A stretch of DNA of 9,529 nucleotides from RGIG1828 sp045546535 (GTDB lineage: Bacteria > Bacillota > Clostridia > UMGS1810). Of the stretch, positions 1 through 6,306 are shown piece after piece. Location: the NCBI GenBank assembly GCA_045546535.1, contig JAZQDA010000187.1, positions 1 to 9,529 of the forward strand, read 5' to 3'. Below the pieces are notes generated by a model. It searched no databases. It saw only the letters and a program-made list of their open reading frames with translations, and was not told the DNA's origin. Within the stretch, counting starts at the first letter, position 1. Every line of letters starts with the position of its first letter. The position numbers were made by a program, and so were the translations under genes.

Positions 1-402
1 GTAGCAGTCCCAAGCCCATCTTGCGTTGCCTGTTTTTGCTGACATTGTTTCTACAACTTCTTCGTTAAGACCGAGGTTGAGGATTGTATCCATCATACCT
101 GGCATTGACGCTCTTGCACCAGAACGAACTGATACGAGAAGAGGATTTTCTTTGTCGCCGAATTTTTTGCCACAGATTTCTTCCATCTTAACGATGTATT
201 CCATAATCTGTCCCTGAATTTCATCGTTGATTTTACGGCCGTCTTCATAATACTGAGTACAAGCCTCAGTAGATACTGTGAAACCCTGAGGAACAGGAAG
301 ACCGATATGGGTCATTTCTGCAAGGTTTGCACCTTTACCGCCGAGGATTTCTCTCATAGTTGCATTACCTTCTGAAAAAAGATATACATACTTATGTGCC
401 AT
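1..402 (-). CDS. ppdK: Pyruvate, phosphate dikinase, N-terminal part (partial, runs off left edge)
   Basis: Cytoplasmic enzyme that interconverts pyruvate, ATP and phosphate with phosphoenolpyruvate, AMP and pyrophosphate; anaerobic Firmicutes use it in glycolysis or gluconeogenesis. The 134 visible residues are the start of the ATP-binding domain. They begin MAHKYVYLFSEGNATM, then show GGKGANLAEM at residues 21-30, GLPVPQGF at 34-41, and SVRSGARASMPGMMDT at 91-106, which carries the conserved nucleotide-contacting arginines. The family is about 870-880 residues long, so most of the gene lies outside the window. The ATG at 402 gives the usual family N-terminus. An in-frame ATG at 408 would add two residues (Met-Lys) and sits only 4 bases from the GGAGG at 413-417, against 10 bases for 402. 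The gene has its own promoter and is separated from recO by a terminator. Identity is very secure; the start is uncertain by two codons. Confidence 0.97.
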   Translation of the reverse strand, partial: MAHKYVYLFSEGNATMREILGGKGANLAEMTHIGLPVPQGFTVSTEACTQYYEDGRKINDEIQGQIMEYIVKMEEICGKKFGDKENPLLVSVRSGARASMPGMMDTILNLGLNEEVVETMSAKTGNARWAWDCY

Positions 403-440
403 TTTCATATTACCTCCATTTTTCTATTTTGCCACATTTT

Positions 441-469
441 ATTGTATAATAAAACAAATAAAATTTCAA
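441..469 (-). promoter_or_regulatory. Sigma-A-type promoter of ppdK
   Basis: On the minus strand a -35 box TTGAAA (469 to 464) is followed after exactly 17 bases by a -10 box TACAAT (446 to 441); each matches consensus at five of six positions. Transcription should start near 434, leaving a leader of about 30 bases that includes the GGAGG at 417-413. It lies downstream of the recO terminator, so ppdK is probably an independent transcription unit. No operator is obvious. Confidence 0.7.
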
Positions 470-516
470 GTGTTTATTTCATATTTTATCCATTTTCCCC
501 CTTTTTTATAGATTAT

Positions 517-547
517 AAAAAACAAAGTGCGGAAAAAACCGCACTTT
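517..547 (-). terminator. Intrinsic terminator of the yqfC-recO operon
   Basis: On the minus strand AAAGTGCGG (547 to 539) pairs perfectly with CCGCACTTT (532 to 524) around a six-base loop (538-533), and the RNA continues as G followed by six U (522 to 517). The stem begins 24 bases after the recO stop codon. The plus strand has no comparable T run after the hairpin, so it acts in the recO direction only. Confidence 0.9.
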
Positions 548-571
548 ATTGTTGATATTTTATGAATAAAT

Positions 572-1339
572 TTACTGGTTTATAATATTTTTAAAATACT
601 CAAGTTGGGCTGATACCAGTTCAAGTTTATTTACAAGATAGTTTTCGGCTATTTTGCCTACCTCATATGTTATTTCGGGCGAAGATTTAAAACTAAAGCA
701 CTGTTTTGTATCTGACTCGCAGATATAGGAAATCATATCGAGTGCAGACTTTTGTATTTCTCTCGTCTCTGGTGCTCTCATTGATGAAAAACAGGTTTGG
801 CATACTGCTCCGCCGTTATATGTATCAAAATATTCAAGTTCTTTTGTCTGGCAACAGCATATACACTCTCTTGTAGTAGGCATATATCCATTATTACATA
901 CGGCTTTGATTTCATAAATTGCTTTAAGACGCACAAGGGAGTCTATAAGGTCATCTTCTTTTGCTTTGGCAATCATATAAAGAGTGTTTAGGGTGAAACG
1001 GAAAAATTCTTCATCATAAATAATCTCATCTGCCATAAAAGATACAAGGTCAAGTATATATGATGCAAGGCTCATTTTTTCAACACTTGAACGAATATCA
1101 TAAAAATTTTCTATGACATGCGCCGACGAAACATAACCAAGCCCTTTGCCTGTATCTATTACAAGTTCAGAATAGCAAAAAGGCTGAAGTGCAGAAAAGT
1201 CTTTATGCTTATGTGAGCGTATTCCCTTTGACATAACACTCATTTTGCCGTGCTCTGTTGCAAATATGGTAAAGAGTCTGTCGTTATCATTGAGATTGGT
1301 ATATTTTAAAATGAGTGCTTCGGTTTTAATTATAGCCAT
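572..1339 (-). CDS. recO: DNA repair protein RecO
   Basis: RecF-pathway mediator that binds single-stranded DNA and SSB, anneals strands and, with RecR, helps load RecA at gaps. The 255 residues are the usual family length. The N-terminal OB-fold (about residues 1-80) starts MAIIKTEALIL and contains the typical KGIRSHKHKDFSALQPF stretch. The helical C-terminal part carries a four-cysteine zinc site: C159 and C162 in ECICC, and C180 and C183 in CQTC, with the usual YF..NGGAVC spacing between. The ATG at 1339 is preceded by GGAGA and lies 11 bases after the era stop. It is the last gene of the operon; the era-recO order is conserved across Firmicutes. Confidence 0.96.
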   Translation of the reverse strand: MAIIKTEALILKYTNLNDNDRLFTIFATEHGKMSVMSKGIRSHKHKDFSALQPFCYSELVIDTGKGLGYVSSAHVIENFYDIRSSVEKMSLASYILDLVSFMADEIIYDEEFFRFTLNTLYMIAKAKEDDLIDSLVRLKAIYEIKAVCNNGYMPTTRECICCCQTKELEYFDTYNGGAVCQTCFSSMRAPETREIQKSALDMISYICESDTKQCFSFKSSPEITYEVGKIAENYLVNKLELVSAQLEYFKNIINQ

Positions 1340-1350
1340 TTTTATCTCCG

Positions 1351-2253
1351 TTATTGTATGAGGTCACTTAGTCCAAATTCTTTTAGACTGTTATTGGAAT
1401 TTCTCCAGTCTGCTTTTACCTTTACCCACAGTTCCATAAATACTTTTGCGTCAAGCATCTTTTCACAGTCTATTCTTGCATTGGTGCCTATGGTTTTTAA
1501 TGTTTTACCACCCGCGCCGATTATGATGCCTTTGTGTGATGCTTTTTCGCAGTATATATTTGCACTTATATCCCATATGGTTTCGCCGTCTTTAGTGCGG
1601 TTTTTCATTTTTACTATTTCTATTGCAATACCATGAGGAACTTCCTTATCCAAAAGGTTTAGCATTTTTTCACGGATTATTTCCGCTACTATCTGTCTTT
1701 CCTGCTGGTCGGTTATCATATCTTCGGGATAATACATCGGCCCCTCTGAAATATTTTCTTTTATAATTTCTTTTAGAAAGTCAACGCCATTTCCTGATTT
1801 TGCACTTACAAACACAACTTCTTTAAACGAATGGGCATCAGAGTATGCCTTTATTACGGGAAGAAGCGCTTCTTTTTTTATGGTGTCGGTTTTATTTATT
1901 ACAAGTATTGCAGGGATATCCCCTATTTTCTCTAAAATAGCAAGTTCGTTTTGCGATATTTCCTCATTGGGTTCAACTACCATCAGAAGAAGGTCAACTT
2001 CGTCAATAGTGGTATTTATTGCTTTTATCATATTTTCGCCGAGTTTGGTTTTCGGGTTATGAAAACCAGGGGTGTCGAGAAATATTACTTGACTGTCTTC
2101 ATCGGTCATAATTGCAAGAATTCTGTTTCTTGTTGTCTGAGGTTTTGCCGAGATTATTGATATTTTCTGACCGAGCATTTTATTGAGCAGTGTGGATTTG
2201 CCGACGTTTGGTCTTCCTACAATTCCTACATATCCTGATTTGAAAGATTTCAT
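1351..2253 (-). CDS. era: GTPase Era, ribosome assembly factor
   Basis: Essential GTPase that binds the 3' end of 16S rRNA and checks 30S subunit maturation; partly associated with the membrane. The 300-residue protein has all the G motifs: G1 GRPNVGKS (13-20), the G2 threonine region TTRNRI (40-45), G3 DTPGF (60-64), G4 NKTD (120-123) and G5 SAKSG (150-154). The C-terminal KH domain has its RNA-gripping loop at GIIIGAGGKTLKTIG (242-256). The start follows a strong AAGGAGA site that shares bases with the ybeY stop codon ten bases upstream, so the two genes are probably translationally coupled. YbeY acts on the same rRNA end, which fits the pairing. Confidence 0.98.
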   Translation of the reverse strand: MKSFKSGYVGIVGRPNVGKSTLLNKMLGQKISIISAKPQTTRNRILAIMTDEDSQVIFLDTPGFHNPKTKLGENMIKAINTTIDEVDLLLMVVEPNEEISQNELAILEKIGDIPAILVINKTDTIKKEALLPVIKAYSDAHSFKEVVFVSAKSGNGVDFLKEIIKENISEGPMYYPEDMITDQQERQIVAEIIREKMLNLLDKEVPHGIAIEIVKMKNRTKDGETIWDISANIYCEKASHKGIIIGAGGKTLKTIGTNARIDCEKMLDAKVFMELWVKVKADWRNSNNSLKEFGLSDLIQ

Positions 2254-2263
2254 AAATATCTCC

Positions 2264-2749
2264 TTATCTTTTGAGATTTACAATTTCCATTACGGCTTCT
2301 TCTTTTTGTCGCATAATTTCTCGCTCTGTTTCATCTTCGTGGTCATAGCCGATAAGATGAAGAACAGAATGGCAGGTCAGATAGCCCATTTCACGCTCTA
2401 TACTGTGTCCGAATTCTTTTGATTGTTCATCTGCCCTTTCGGCACATATTACAACATCGCCAAGGATTAGGCGACCCTCAAAAAAATCACCTGCATCTTC
2501 CTCGTATGAACTATCGATAAGATTGACAACGGGGAAAGAAAGTACGTCGGTAACAGAATCAACTCCTCTGTGTTCTTTGTTAAGACTTTTAATTTCGCCA
2601 GAATCAACTATGGAAACACTTACAAAACAAGGTGTATCTATTTTTTCGTATTCCAAAGTCTTTGTTACTGTATTCATTAAAAGAGATGTCATCTCATCTG
2701 TGAGGGCAGGGTTTTCACGCAAATCCTCAACATATATCTGATTGGTCAT
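2264..2749 (-). CDS. ybeY: Endoribonuclease YbeY, 16S rRNA 3'-end maturation
   Basis: Zinc-dependent single-strand endoribonuclease for 16S rRNA 3' processing and ribosome quality control. The 161-residue product has the family signature HSVLHLIGYDH, with H127, H131 and H137 as the zinc ligands, and the conserved LNKEHRGVDSVTDVLSFP block at residues 56-73. I chose the ATG at 2749, not the longer reading frame from 2812. It sits 8 bases after an AGGAGA site, gives the family's normal length, and removes a lysine-rich 21-residue extension that merely overlaps the end of phoH. The phoH stop and this ATG are one base apart (TAAaATG), so ribosomes can re-initiate directly. Confidence 0.95.
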   Translation of the reverse strand: MTNQIYVEDLRENPALTDEMTSLLMNTVTKTLEYEKIDTPCFVSVSIVDSGEIKSLNKEHRGVDSVTDVLSFPVVNLIDSSYEEDAGDFFEGRLILGDVVICAERADEQSKEFGHSIEREMGYLTCHSVLHLIGYDHEDETEREIMRQKEEAVMEIVNLKR

Positions 2750-2750
2750 T

Positions 2751-3737
2751 TTATTTATCTCCTTTTTTATCTTTTGCACGAAGATTTTTAAGTCTTTCAT
2801 CACGCTTTTCATACGCTTTTATAATTTTCTGCACCAAGCGGTGTCTTACAACATCGTGTTCATCAAGGTATGAAAAAGCGATATCGTCTATATTTTTGAG
2901 TACGCCTATAACATCTTTAAGTCCGCTTTTTTTGCCATCGGGAAGATCCATCTGAGTTATATCTCCCGTTACTATCGCTTTTGAATTAAAGCCGATACGG
3001 GTTAAAAACATTTTCATCTGCTCAGGTGTTGTGTTTTGCGCTTCATCTAAAATTATGAAACTGTCATCAAGTGTGCGTCCTCTCATATAGGCAAGAGGTG
3101 CAATTTCAATTGCTCCTTTTTCTGCAAGGCGGGTATAGTTTTCCATTCCGAACATTTCATAAAGTGCATCGTATAAAGGTCTTAAGTACGGATCAACTTT
3201 ATTCTGCAGGTCGCCCGGCAGAAAGCCGAGTTTCTCCCCTGCTTCAACGGCAGGTCTTGTGAGTATTATACGGCTTATATTTTTCGCTTTGAATTCTCTT
3301 ACCGCCATAGCAACCGCCAAGTATGTCTTACCTGTTCCTGCAGGACCTATGGCAAAGGTTACCGTATTATTTTTTATTGCTTCAATATAATTTCTCTGAC
3401 CCAGTGTCTTACTTTTTACAGGTTTCCCTTTGCTTGTTATACAAATGCAGTCTTTTCCGTAAAGAGCACTTTCGTCTATCCCCTCTTTTGCCATATCTAT
3501 TGCATAGGAAAGATTCTGGTCGGTTATAGACTCCCCCGACTCCAAAAGTTTAACAAGGCTCATTATAACATTTGATGCCTTCAATACATTTTCTTCACTG
3601 CCTGATATTTTAATAAGGCTGTCGCGGTTTAAAACCGATACATCAAATTCTTTTTTTATGGCATTGATATTTTTATCGAATTCTCCGAAAACGGAAATCA
3701 CTTTTTCCATATCCGCAATTTCAAGTACTTTTTCCAA
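2751..3737 (-). CDS. phoH: PhoH-family P-loop ATPase
   Basis: Cytoplasmic ATPase of the PhoH/PhoL family, linked by family knowledge and gene neighbourhood to RNA metabolism and ribosome maturation with YbeY; its exact substrate is unsettled. The 328 residues contain an N-terminal KH-like region (about 10-65), Walker A GPAGTGKT at 131-138, the conserved TRPAVEAGEKLGFLPGDL at 160-177, Walker B FIILDEAQNT at 227-236, a TGD motif at 257-259, and a basic tail ending KNLRAKDKKGDK. The start is TTG at 3737, 7 bases after GGAGG (3749 to 3745). An ATG ten codons in would trim the N-terminal region and has no such site. It follows yqfD by 13 bases. Confidence 0.95.
   Translation of the reverse strand: MEKVLEIADMEKVISVFGEFDKNINAIKKEFDVSVLNRDSLIKISGSEENVLKASNVIMSLVKLLESGESITDQNLSYAIDMAKEGIDESALYGKDCICITSKGKPVKSKTLGQRNYIEAIKNNTVTFAIGPAGTGKTYLAVAMAVREFKAKNISRIILTRPAVEAGEKLGFLPGDLQNKVDPYLRPLYDALYEMFGMENYTRLAEKGAIEIAPLAYMRGRTLDDSFIILDEAQNTTPEQMKMFLTRIGFNSKAIVTGDITQMDLPDGKKSGLKDVIGVLKNIDDIAFSYLDEHDVVRHRLVQKIIKAYEKRDERLKNLRAKDKKGDK
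2758..2763 (-). promoter_or_regulatory. Ribosome binding site that fixes the ybeY start
   Basis: AGGAGA on the minus strand lies inside the last codons of phoH, 8 bases before the ATG at 2749. No comparable site precedes the upstream in-frame ATG at 2812, which supports the shorter YbeY. Confidence 0.75.
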
Positions 3738-3744
3738 AATATAA

Positions 3745-3749
3745 CCTCC
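3745..3749 (-). promoter_or_regulatory. Ribosome binding site selecting the TTG start of phoH
   Basis: GGAGG on the minus strand with a 7-base spacer to TTG at 3737 is close to ideal. It lies immediately upstream of the phoH start and just after the yqfD stop codon. Confidence 0.75.
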
Positions 3750-3750
3750 G

Positions 3751-4935
3751 TTAAACCTCTATGGGAAGTTCCTCTGTTATATCTTCGATACATTCAAGGT
3801 TAAGTTTGACTTTTAAAGAACCGTCAGGATTGTCAAGACATTCTTTCTTTATATCCTCAACTTTTGCATCGCTTGGAAGAGTAACAAGAATACGGTTTTC
3901 AAGTTCGTCATATGCTCTTTTGAGAGTTTCTTCCCTATTTATTTTATATTCTGTTTTTATTATCTCACAATATTTCTGTTTTGTAAATCCCAAAGGTACA
4001 GAAAATTTACCTAAAAACTTCAAATTCTTTGTTTTAGTATCTGTTTTTACAAAGAACTTCTCATCAGAAACAGGGTTTATCAGAATTTTTTTTCCGAAGA
4101 AATTAAAAGTCCATACAGTTTTATCTTTCTTCCCTGTTTTATATGTTATATATTTTCCGTCAAAATCCGACTCAAGAGAATACTGGGTTTTTGCCTTTAC
4201 TGTTCCTGCTGCGTGAACAAGACGGACAGGTGCATACTCATTTGCATCATACACTCCGCCTATTAAAAGTTCTCCCTTTCTTACATAATTGCCAACTGTG
4301 GCATATAATATGCCTTTTTCACACACTGTTTCGCAGACTACCCCATCTTTTTCTGCTACTATATTACATACATAATTTTCATCAAAAAAATCTGGCTTGG
4401 AAACTTTTTCCCTTACATCGACTCTTGCAGTTGTACCGTATATATCCACCCACACCCATGAAAGATGCTGACATTTTTTCCTCATATTATCGGCAATCTC
4501 ATACACATCGGTTTTTGGAATAAATGTCCCCTGTTTTATTCCGCTTTCTTCAAGAAGTGTTATTATCTGTGAGTCGGTGAGAAATTCATTTCCTGTTATT
4601 TCAAAATCTTTTACAAAAAAAGAATTACAGCAAAACAAAAGCATAAAAACCGACGCCCCTATTATAAAACTGAGTCGGTTTCTGTATATAAAAAGTTTCA
4701 TGGCAAGACCAAATCTGCCTTCAATTTTAAGAGTTACTCCGCACTCTTTCAAAAGTGAAACAGTTTTATTTATATGTGTGCTTAATATATCGGCATAATA
4801 GTTGTCTCCAACATTAGTTACATTTTTAAGATAAATATTTTCTTTTCGGCACTTTTCAAGAAAGACATTTATATCTTCGCCGATAAGTTTAACCCTTACG
4901 TAACCGACAACTGACCAGAAGATATGTATCACCAC
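3751..4935 (-). CDS. yqfD: Sporulation protein YqfD
   Basis: Membrane-anchored sporulation protein; in Bacillus subtilis it is made in the mother cell under sigma-E, and its biochemical role is unknown. The 394 residues match the family: an N-terminal cytoplasmic segment (VVGYVRVKLIGEDINVFLEKC, 9-29), one hydrophobic segment at about 88-108, then FEITGNEFLTDSQI (111-124), a small domain similar in style to FtsQ-type POTRA domains. The long C-terminal part ends in a charged helix-strand segment. The start is GTG at 4935, followed by a second GTG. An in-frame TGA lies just upstream, so no longer protein is possible, and no ATG occurs before residue 79. No clear ribosome site precedes it; translation probably depends on coupling to yqfC, which ends 14 bases earlier. 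Confidence 0.93.
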   Translation of the reverse strand: MVIHIFWSVVGYVRVKLIGEDINVFLEKCRKENIYLKNVTNVGDNYYADILSTHINKTVSLLKECGVTLKIEGRFGLAMKLFIYRNRLSFIIGASVFMLLFCCNSFFVKDFEITGNEFLTDSQIITLLEESGIKQGTFIPKTDVYEIADNMRKKCQHLSWVWVDIYGTTARVDVREKVSKPDFFDENYVCNIVAEKDGVVCETVCEKGILYATVGNYVRKGELLIGGVYDANEYAPVRLVHAAGTVKAKTQYSLESDFDGKYITYKTGKKDKTVWTFNFFGKKILINPVSDEKFFVKTDTKTKNLKFLGKFSVPLGFTKQKYCEIIKTEYKINREETLKRAYDELENRILVTLPSDAKVEDIKKECLDNPDGSLKVKLNLECIEDITEELPIEV

Positions 4936-4949
4936 TTTTCAAAAATTTA

Positions 4950-5174
4950 CTATGCAAATGATACTGCACTTATATTTCCGTTTATATGTATTTCATCTGC
5001 CGACAGAAGTGTTATTACAAGTGTATCTCCACTTATCAGAATACTGTCATTAAGGCACTTTATTATAATCATATCTTCTTCATATGATGAGATTGTATAA
5101 TATCCGATTATACGGATACTTCCGTAAGTATATATAAGTTTATACCGAGGCAGAGATATTTCCTGGGAATTCAT
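4950..5174 (-). CDS. yqfC: Sporulation protein YqfC (YabP/YqfC family)
   Basis: Small soluble, beta-rich protein of the YabP/YqfC family, required for normal spore formation in Bacillus and always next to yqfD; molecular function unknown. The 74 residues show the family pattern: an early LPRYKLIYTYGSIRIIGY (8-25), the ILISGDTLVITLLSADEIHI core (45-64), and a final GNISAVSF (66-73). It has no signal peptide or membrane segment. I place the start at ATG 5174, 9 bases after AAGGA. The ATG at 5192, six codons upstream, has no ribosome site and would put the AAGGA inside the gene. It is the first gene of the operon ending with recO. Confidence 0.88.
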   Translation of the reverse strand: MNSQEISLPRYKLIYTYGSIRIIGYYTISSYEEDMIIIKCLNDSILISGDTLVITLLSADEIHINGNISAVSFA

Positions 5175-5183
5175 TTTTTCACT

Positions 5184-5188
5184 TCCTT
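5184..5188 (-). promoter_or_regulatory. Ribosome binding site that fixes the yqfC start
   Basis: AAGGA (5188 to 5184, minus strand), extended as AAGGAAGTGA, lies 9 bases before the ATG at 5174 and downstream of the alternative ATG at 5192. Confidence 0.65.
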
Positions 5189-5214
5189 GCATTTATATTC
5201 ATATGAAATACAAT
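5187..5214 (+). promoter_or_regulatory. Candidate promoter of the ylbJ-type gene
   Basis: AATACAAT at 5207-5214 matches the sigma-E -10 consensus CATACANT at all but the first position, with TTGCATT (5187-5193) 13 bases upstream as a weak -35. The same bases can be read as a sigma-A pair TTGCAT (5187-5192) and TACAAT (5209-5214) with a 16-base spacer. Either would start transcription near 5221, giving a leader of about 27 bases that includes AAGGAGGT at 5233-5240. The sequence alone cannot choose between the two sigma factors. Confidence 0.42.
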
Positions 5215-5226
5215 TTGCAAATATGT
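5198..5226 (-). promoter_or_regulatory. Candidate sigma-E-like promoter of the yqfC operon
   Basis: On the minus strand ACATATT (5226 to 5220) resembles the sigma-E -35 box (six of seven positions). After 14 bases it is followed by CATATGAA (5205 to 5198), a partial match to the -10 consensus CATACANT (about half of its positions). The start would fall near 5191, just upstream of the ribosome site. A sigma-A-like pair, TTGCAA (5220 to 5215) and TATAAA (5197 to 5192) with a 17-base spacer, is also present. It would start transcription at about 5185, inside the ribosome site, so it is less likely to serve this start codon. The Bacillus yqfCD genes being sigma-E dependent is family knowledge; use here is inference. 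Confidence 0.4.
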
Positions 5227-5247
5227 TGAAATAAGGAGGTGGCATAA

Positions 5248-6288
5248 GTGAAAAAGTTCAGAAAAACGGGGACAGCATTTATTTGCATGTGTATTGTTAT
5301 TTGTCTTATCTCAGAATATGAAAAAATATCATTGGAAATTTCTGATGCTCTTATTCTATGGACAAAGGTTCTTATTCCGTCTCTTTTTCCGTATCTTGTT
5401 TTATCCGGTTATCTTGTTTCATCAGGTGCTCTGGATATTTTCTCTCCGCTTTTAAAAGTTATATGTAAAATATTTAATATTTCCAAAAACTGCTCTGAAG
5501 TTTACATTGTTTCACTTATAAGCGGATACCCTTGCGGAGCGATTTGCACAAATGAGATGTTTAGTGAAAATGCAATCAGCAAAAACGAAGCCGAAAGGCT
5601 TGTGTGTTTTACCAACAATGCAGGTCCGCTTTTTCTTATCTCAGCAGTGGGAACAAATATGCTTTCATCAACAAAAGACGGTGTGGCACTTTACTTAATT
5701 CAGGTTTTGTCTGCCGCTCTTATAGGAGTGTTTATTGGATTAGGAAAAAAAGAACACACTACCAGTGGCACAAAATTTACAAAGAGGGCAAAACCTTTTA
5801 CGAAATGCTGCGAAGATTCAATTAATACTATGCTAAAGATAGGTGCTTTCGTTGTAGTCTGTTCTATTATTGGAACGATAACAATTATTTTCTTTGAAAA
5901 ACTGCCTTTTACCAAAAATTCAGATATATCCATAATAAGATGTCTTGTGTATTACATTTTAGAAATTTCAAACGCTATGAAATATATCTCAGACTTTGGT
6001 AATTCGCCTATCGTTTTTGCTTTTATATGCTCTTCGGCATCGTGGGCAGGTATATGCGTGATTATGCAGATAAAAGGTGTTTTATGGGAGGATTTCCCAA
6101 TCAAAAAAATTATAAGTGCAAGATTTTTTCAGTCTGTTATAAGTTTCTTTATTGGGTTTATCTATAAAAGTTTTTCAGGATATTCTTTTTCCACATCAAA
6201 TGAAAGTATAACTGTTTTTTCTCTTATACTGTGTTTTATAATTTTTGCATCGCTCATTTTTGCAAAAAAGAAAAACTATCATTTTTAA
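5248..6288 (+). CDS. ylbJ: Sporulation integral membrane protein, YlbJ type (nucleoside-recognition/Gate domain)
   Basis: Polytopic membrane protein needed for sporulation in Bacillus, where it is a sigma-E gene; the nucleoside-recognition (Gate) fold suggests a transport or channel role, with substrate unknown. The 346 residues hold many hydrophobic segments (about 8-22, 35-60, 83-95, 125-138, 147-166, 197-217, 253-275, 295-306, 322-340). Family blocks are ALILWTKVLIPSLFPYLVLS (34-53), ISGYPCGA (91-98), ISKNEAERLVCFTNNAGPLF (110-129) and a second half-repeat with SSASWAGICVIMQIKG (262-277). It starts at GTG 5248, 7 bases after AAGGAGGT. It diverges from yqfC, and its stop codon lies inside the terminator palindrome. 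Assignment to the family is firm; orthology to ylbJ itself is likely. Confidence 0.85.
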   Translation: MKKFRKTGTAFICMCIVICLISEYEKISLEISDALILWTKVLIPSLFPYLVLSGYLVSSGALDIFSPLLKVICKIFNISKNCSEVYIVSLISGYPCGAICTNEMFSENAISKNEAERLVCFTNNAGPLFLISAVGTNMLSSTKDGVALYLIQVLSAALIGVFIGLGKKEHTTSGTKFTKRAKPFTKCCEDSINTMLKIGAFVVVCSIIGTITIIFFEKLPFTKNSDISIIRCLVYYILEISNAMKYISDFGNSPIVFAFICSSASWAGICVIMQIKGVLWEDFPIKKIISARFFQSVISFFIGFIYKSFSGYSFSTSNESITVFSLILCFIIFASLIFAKKKNYHF

Positions 6289-6302
6289 AAATGATAGTTT
6301 TT
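6271..6302. terminator. Bidirectional terminator between the ylbJ-type gene and the 3D-domain gene
   Basis: The 16 bases at 6271-6286 (AAAAACTATCATTTTT) are the exact reverse complement of 6287-6302. The likely hairpin stem is AAAAACTATCAT with ATGATAGTTTTT. It is followed by a T run on the plus strand (6298-6303) and, on the minus strand, by the T-rich complement of 6262-6275. It contains the ylbJ stop codon (6286-6288) and lies four bases from the stop of the opposing gene, so both converging transcripts can end here. Confidence 0.85.
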
Positions 6303-6306
6303 TAAA

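Noticed and set aside
2750..2812. Longer YbeY starting at 2812
   Set aside because: The extra 21 residues overlap phoH, are lysine-rich and unlike the family, and the good ribosome site precedes 2749.
3761..4216. Open frame of 151 codons on the plus strand, antisense to yqfD
   Set aside because: Lies wholly inside yqfD, no recognisable domain and no ribosome site; a shadow frame.
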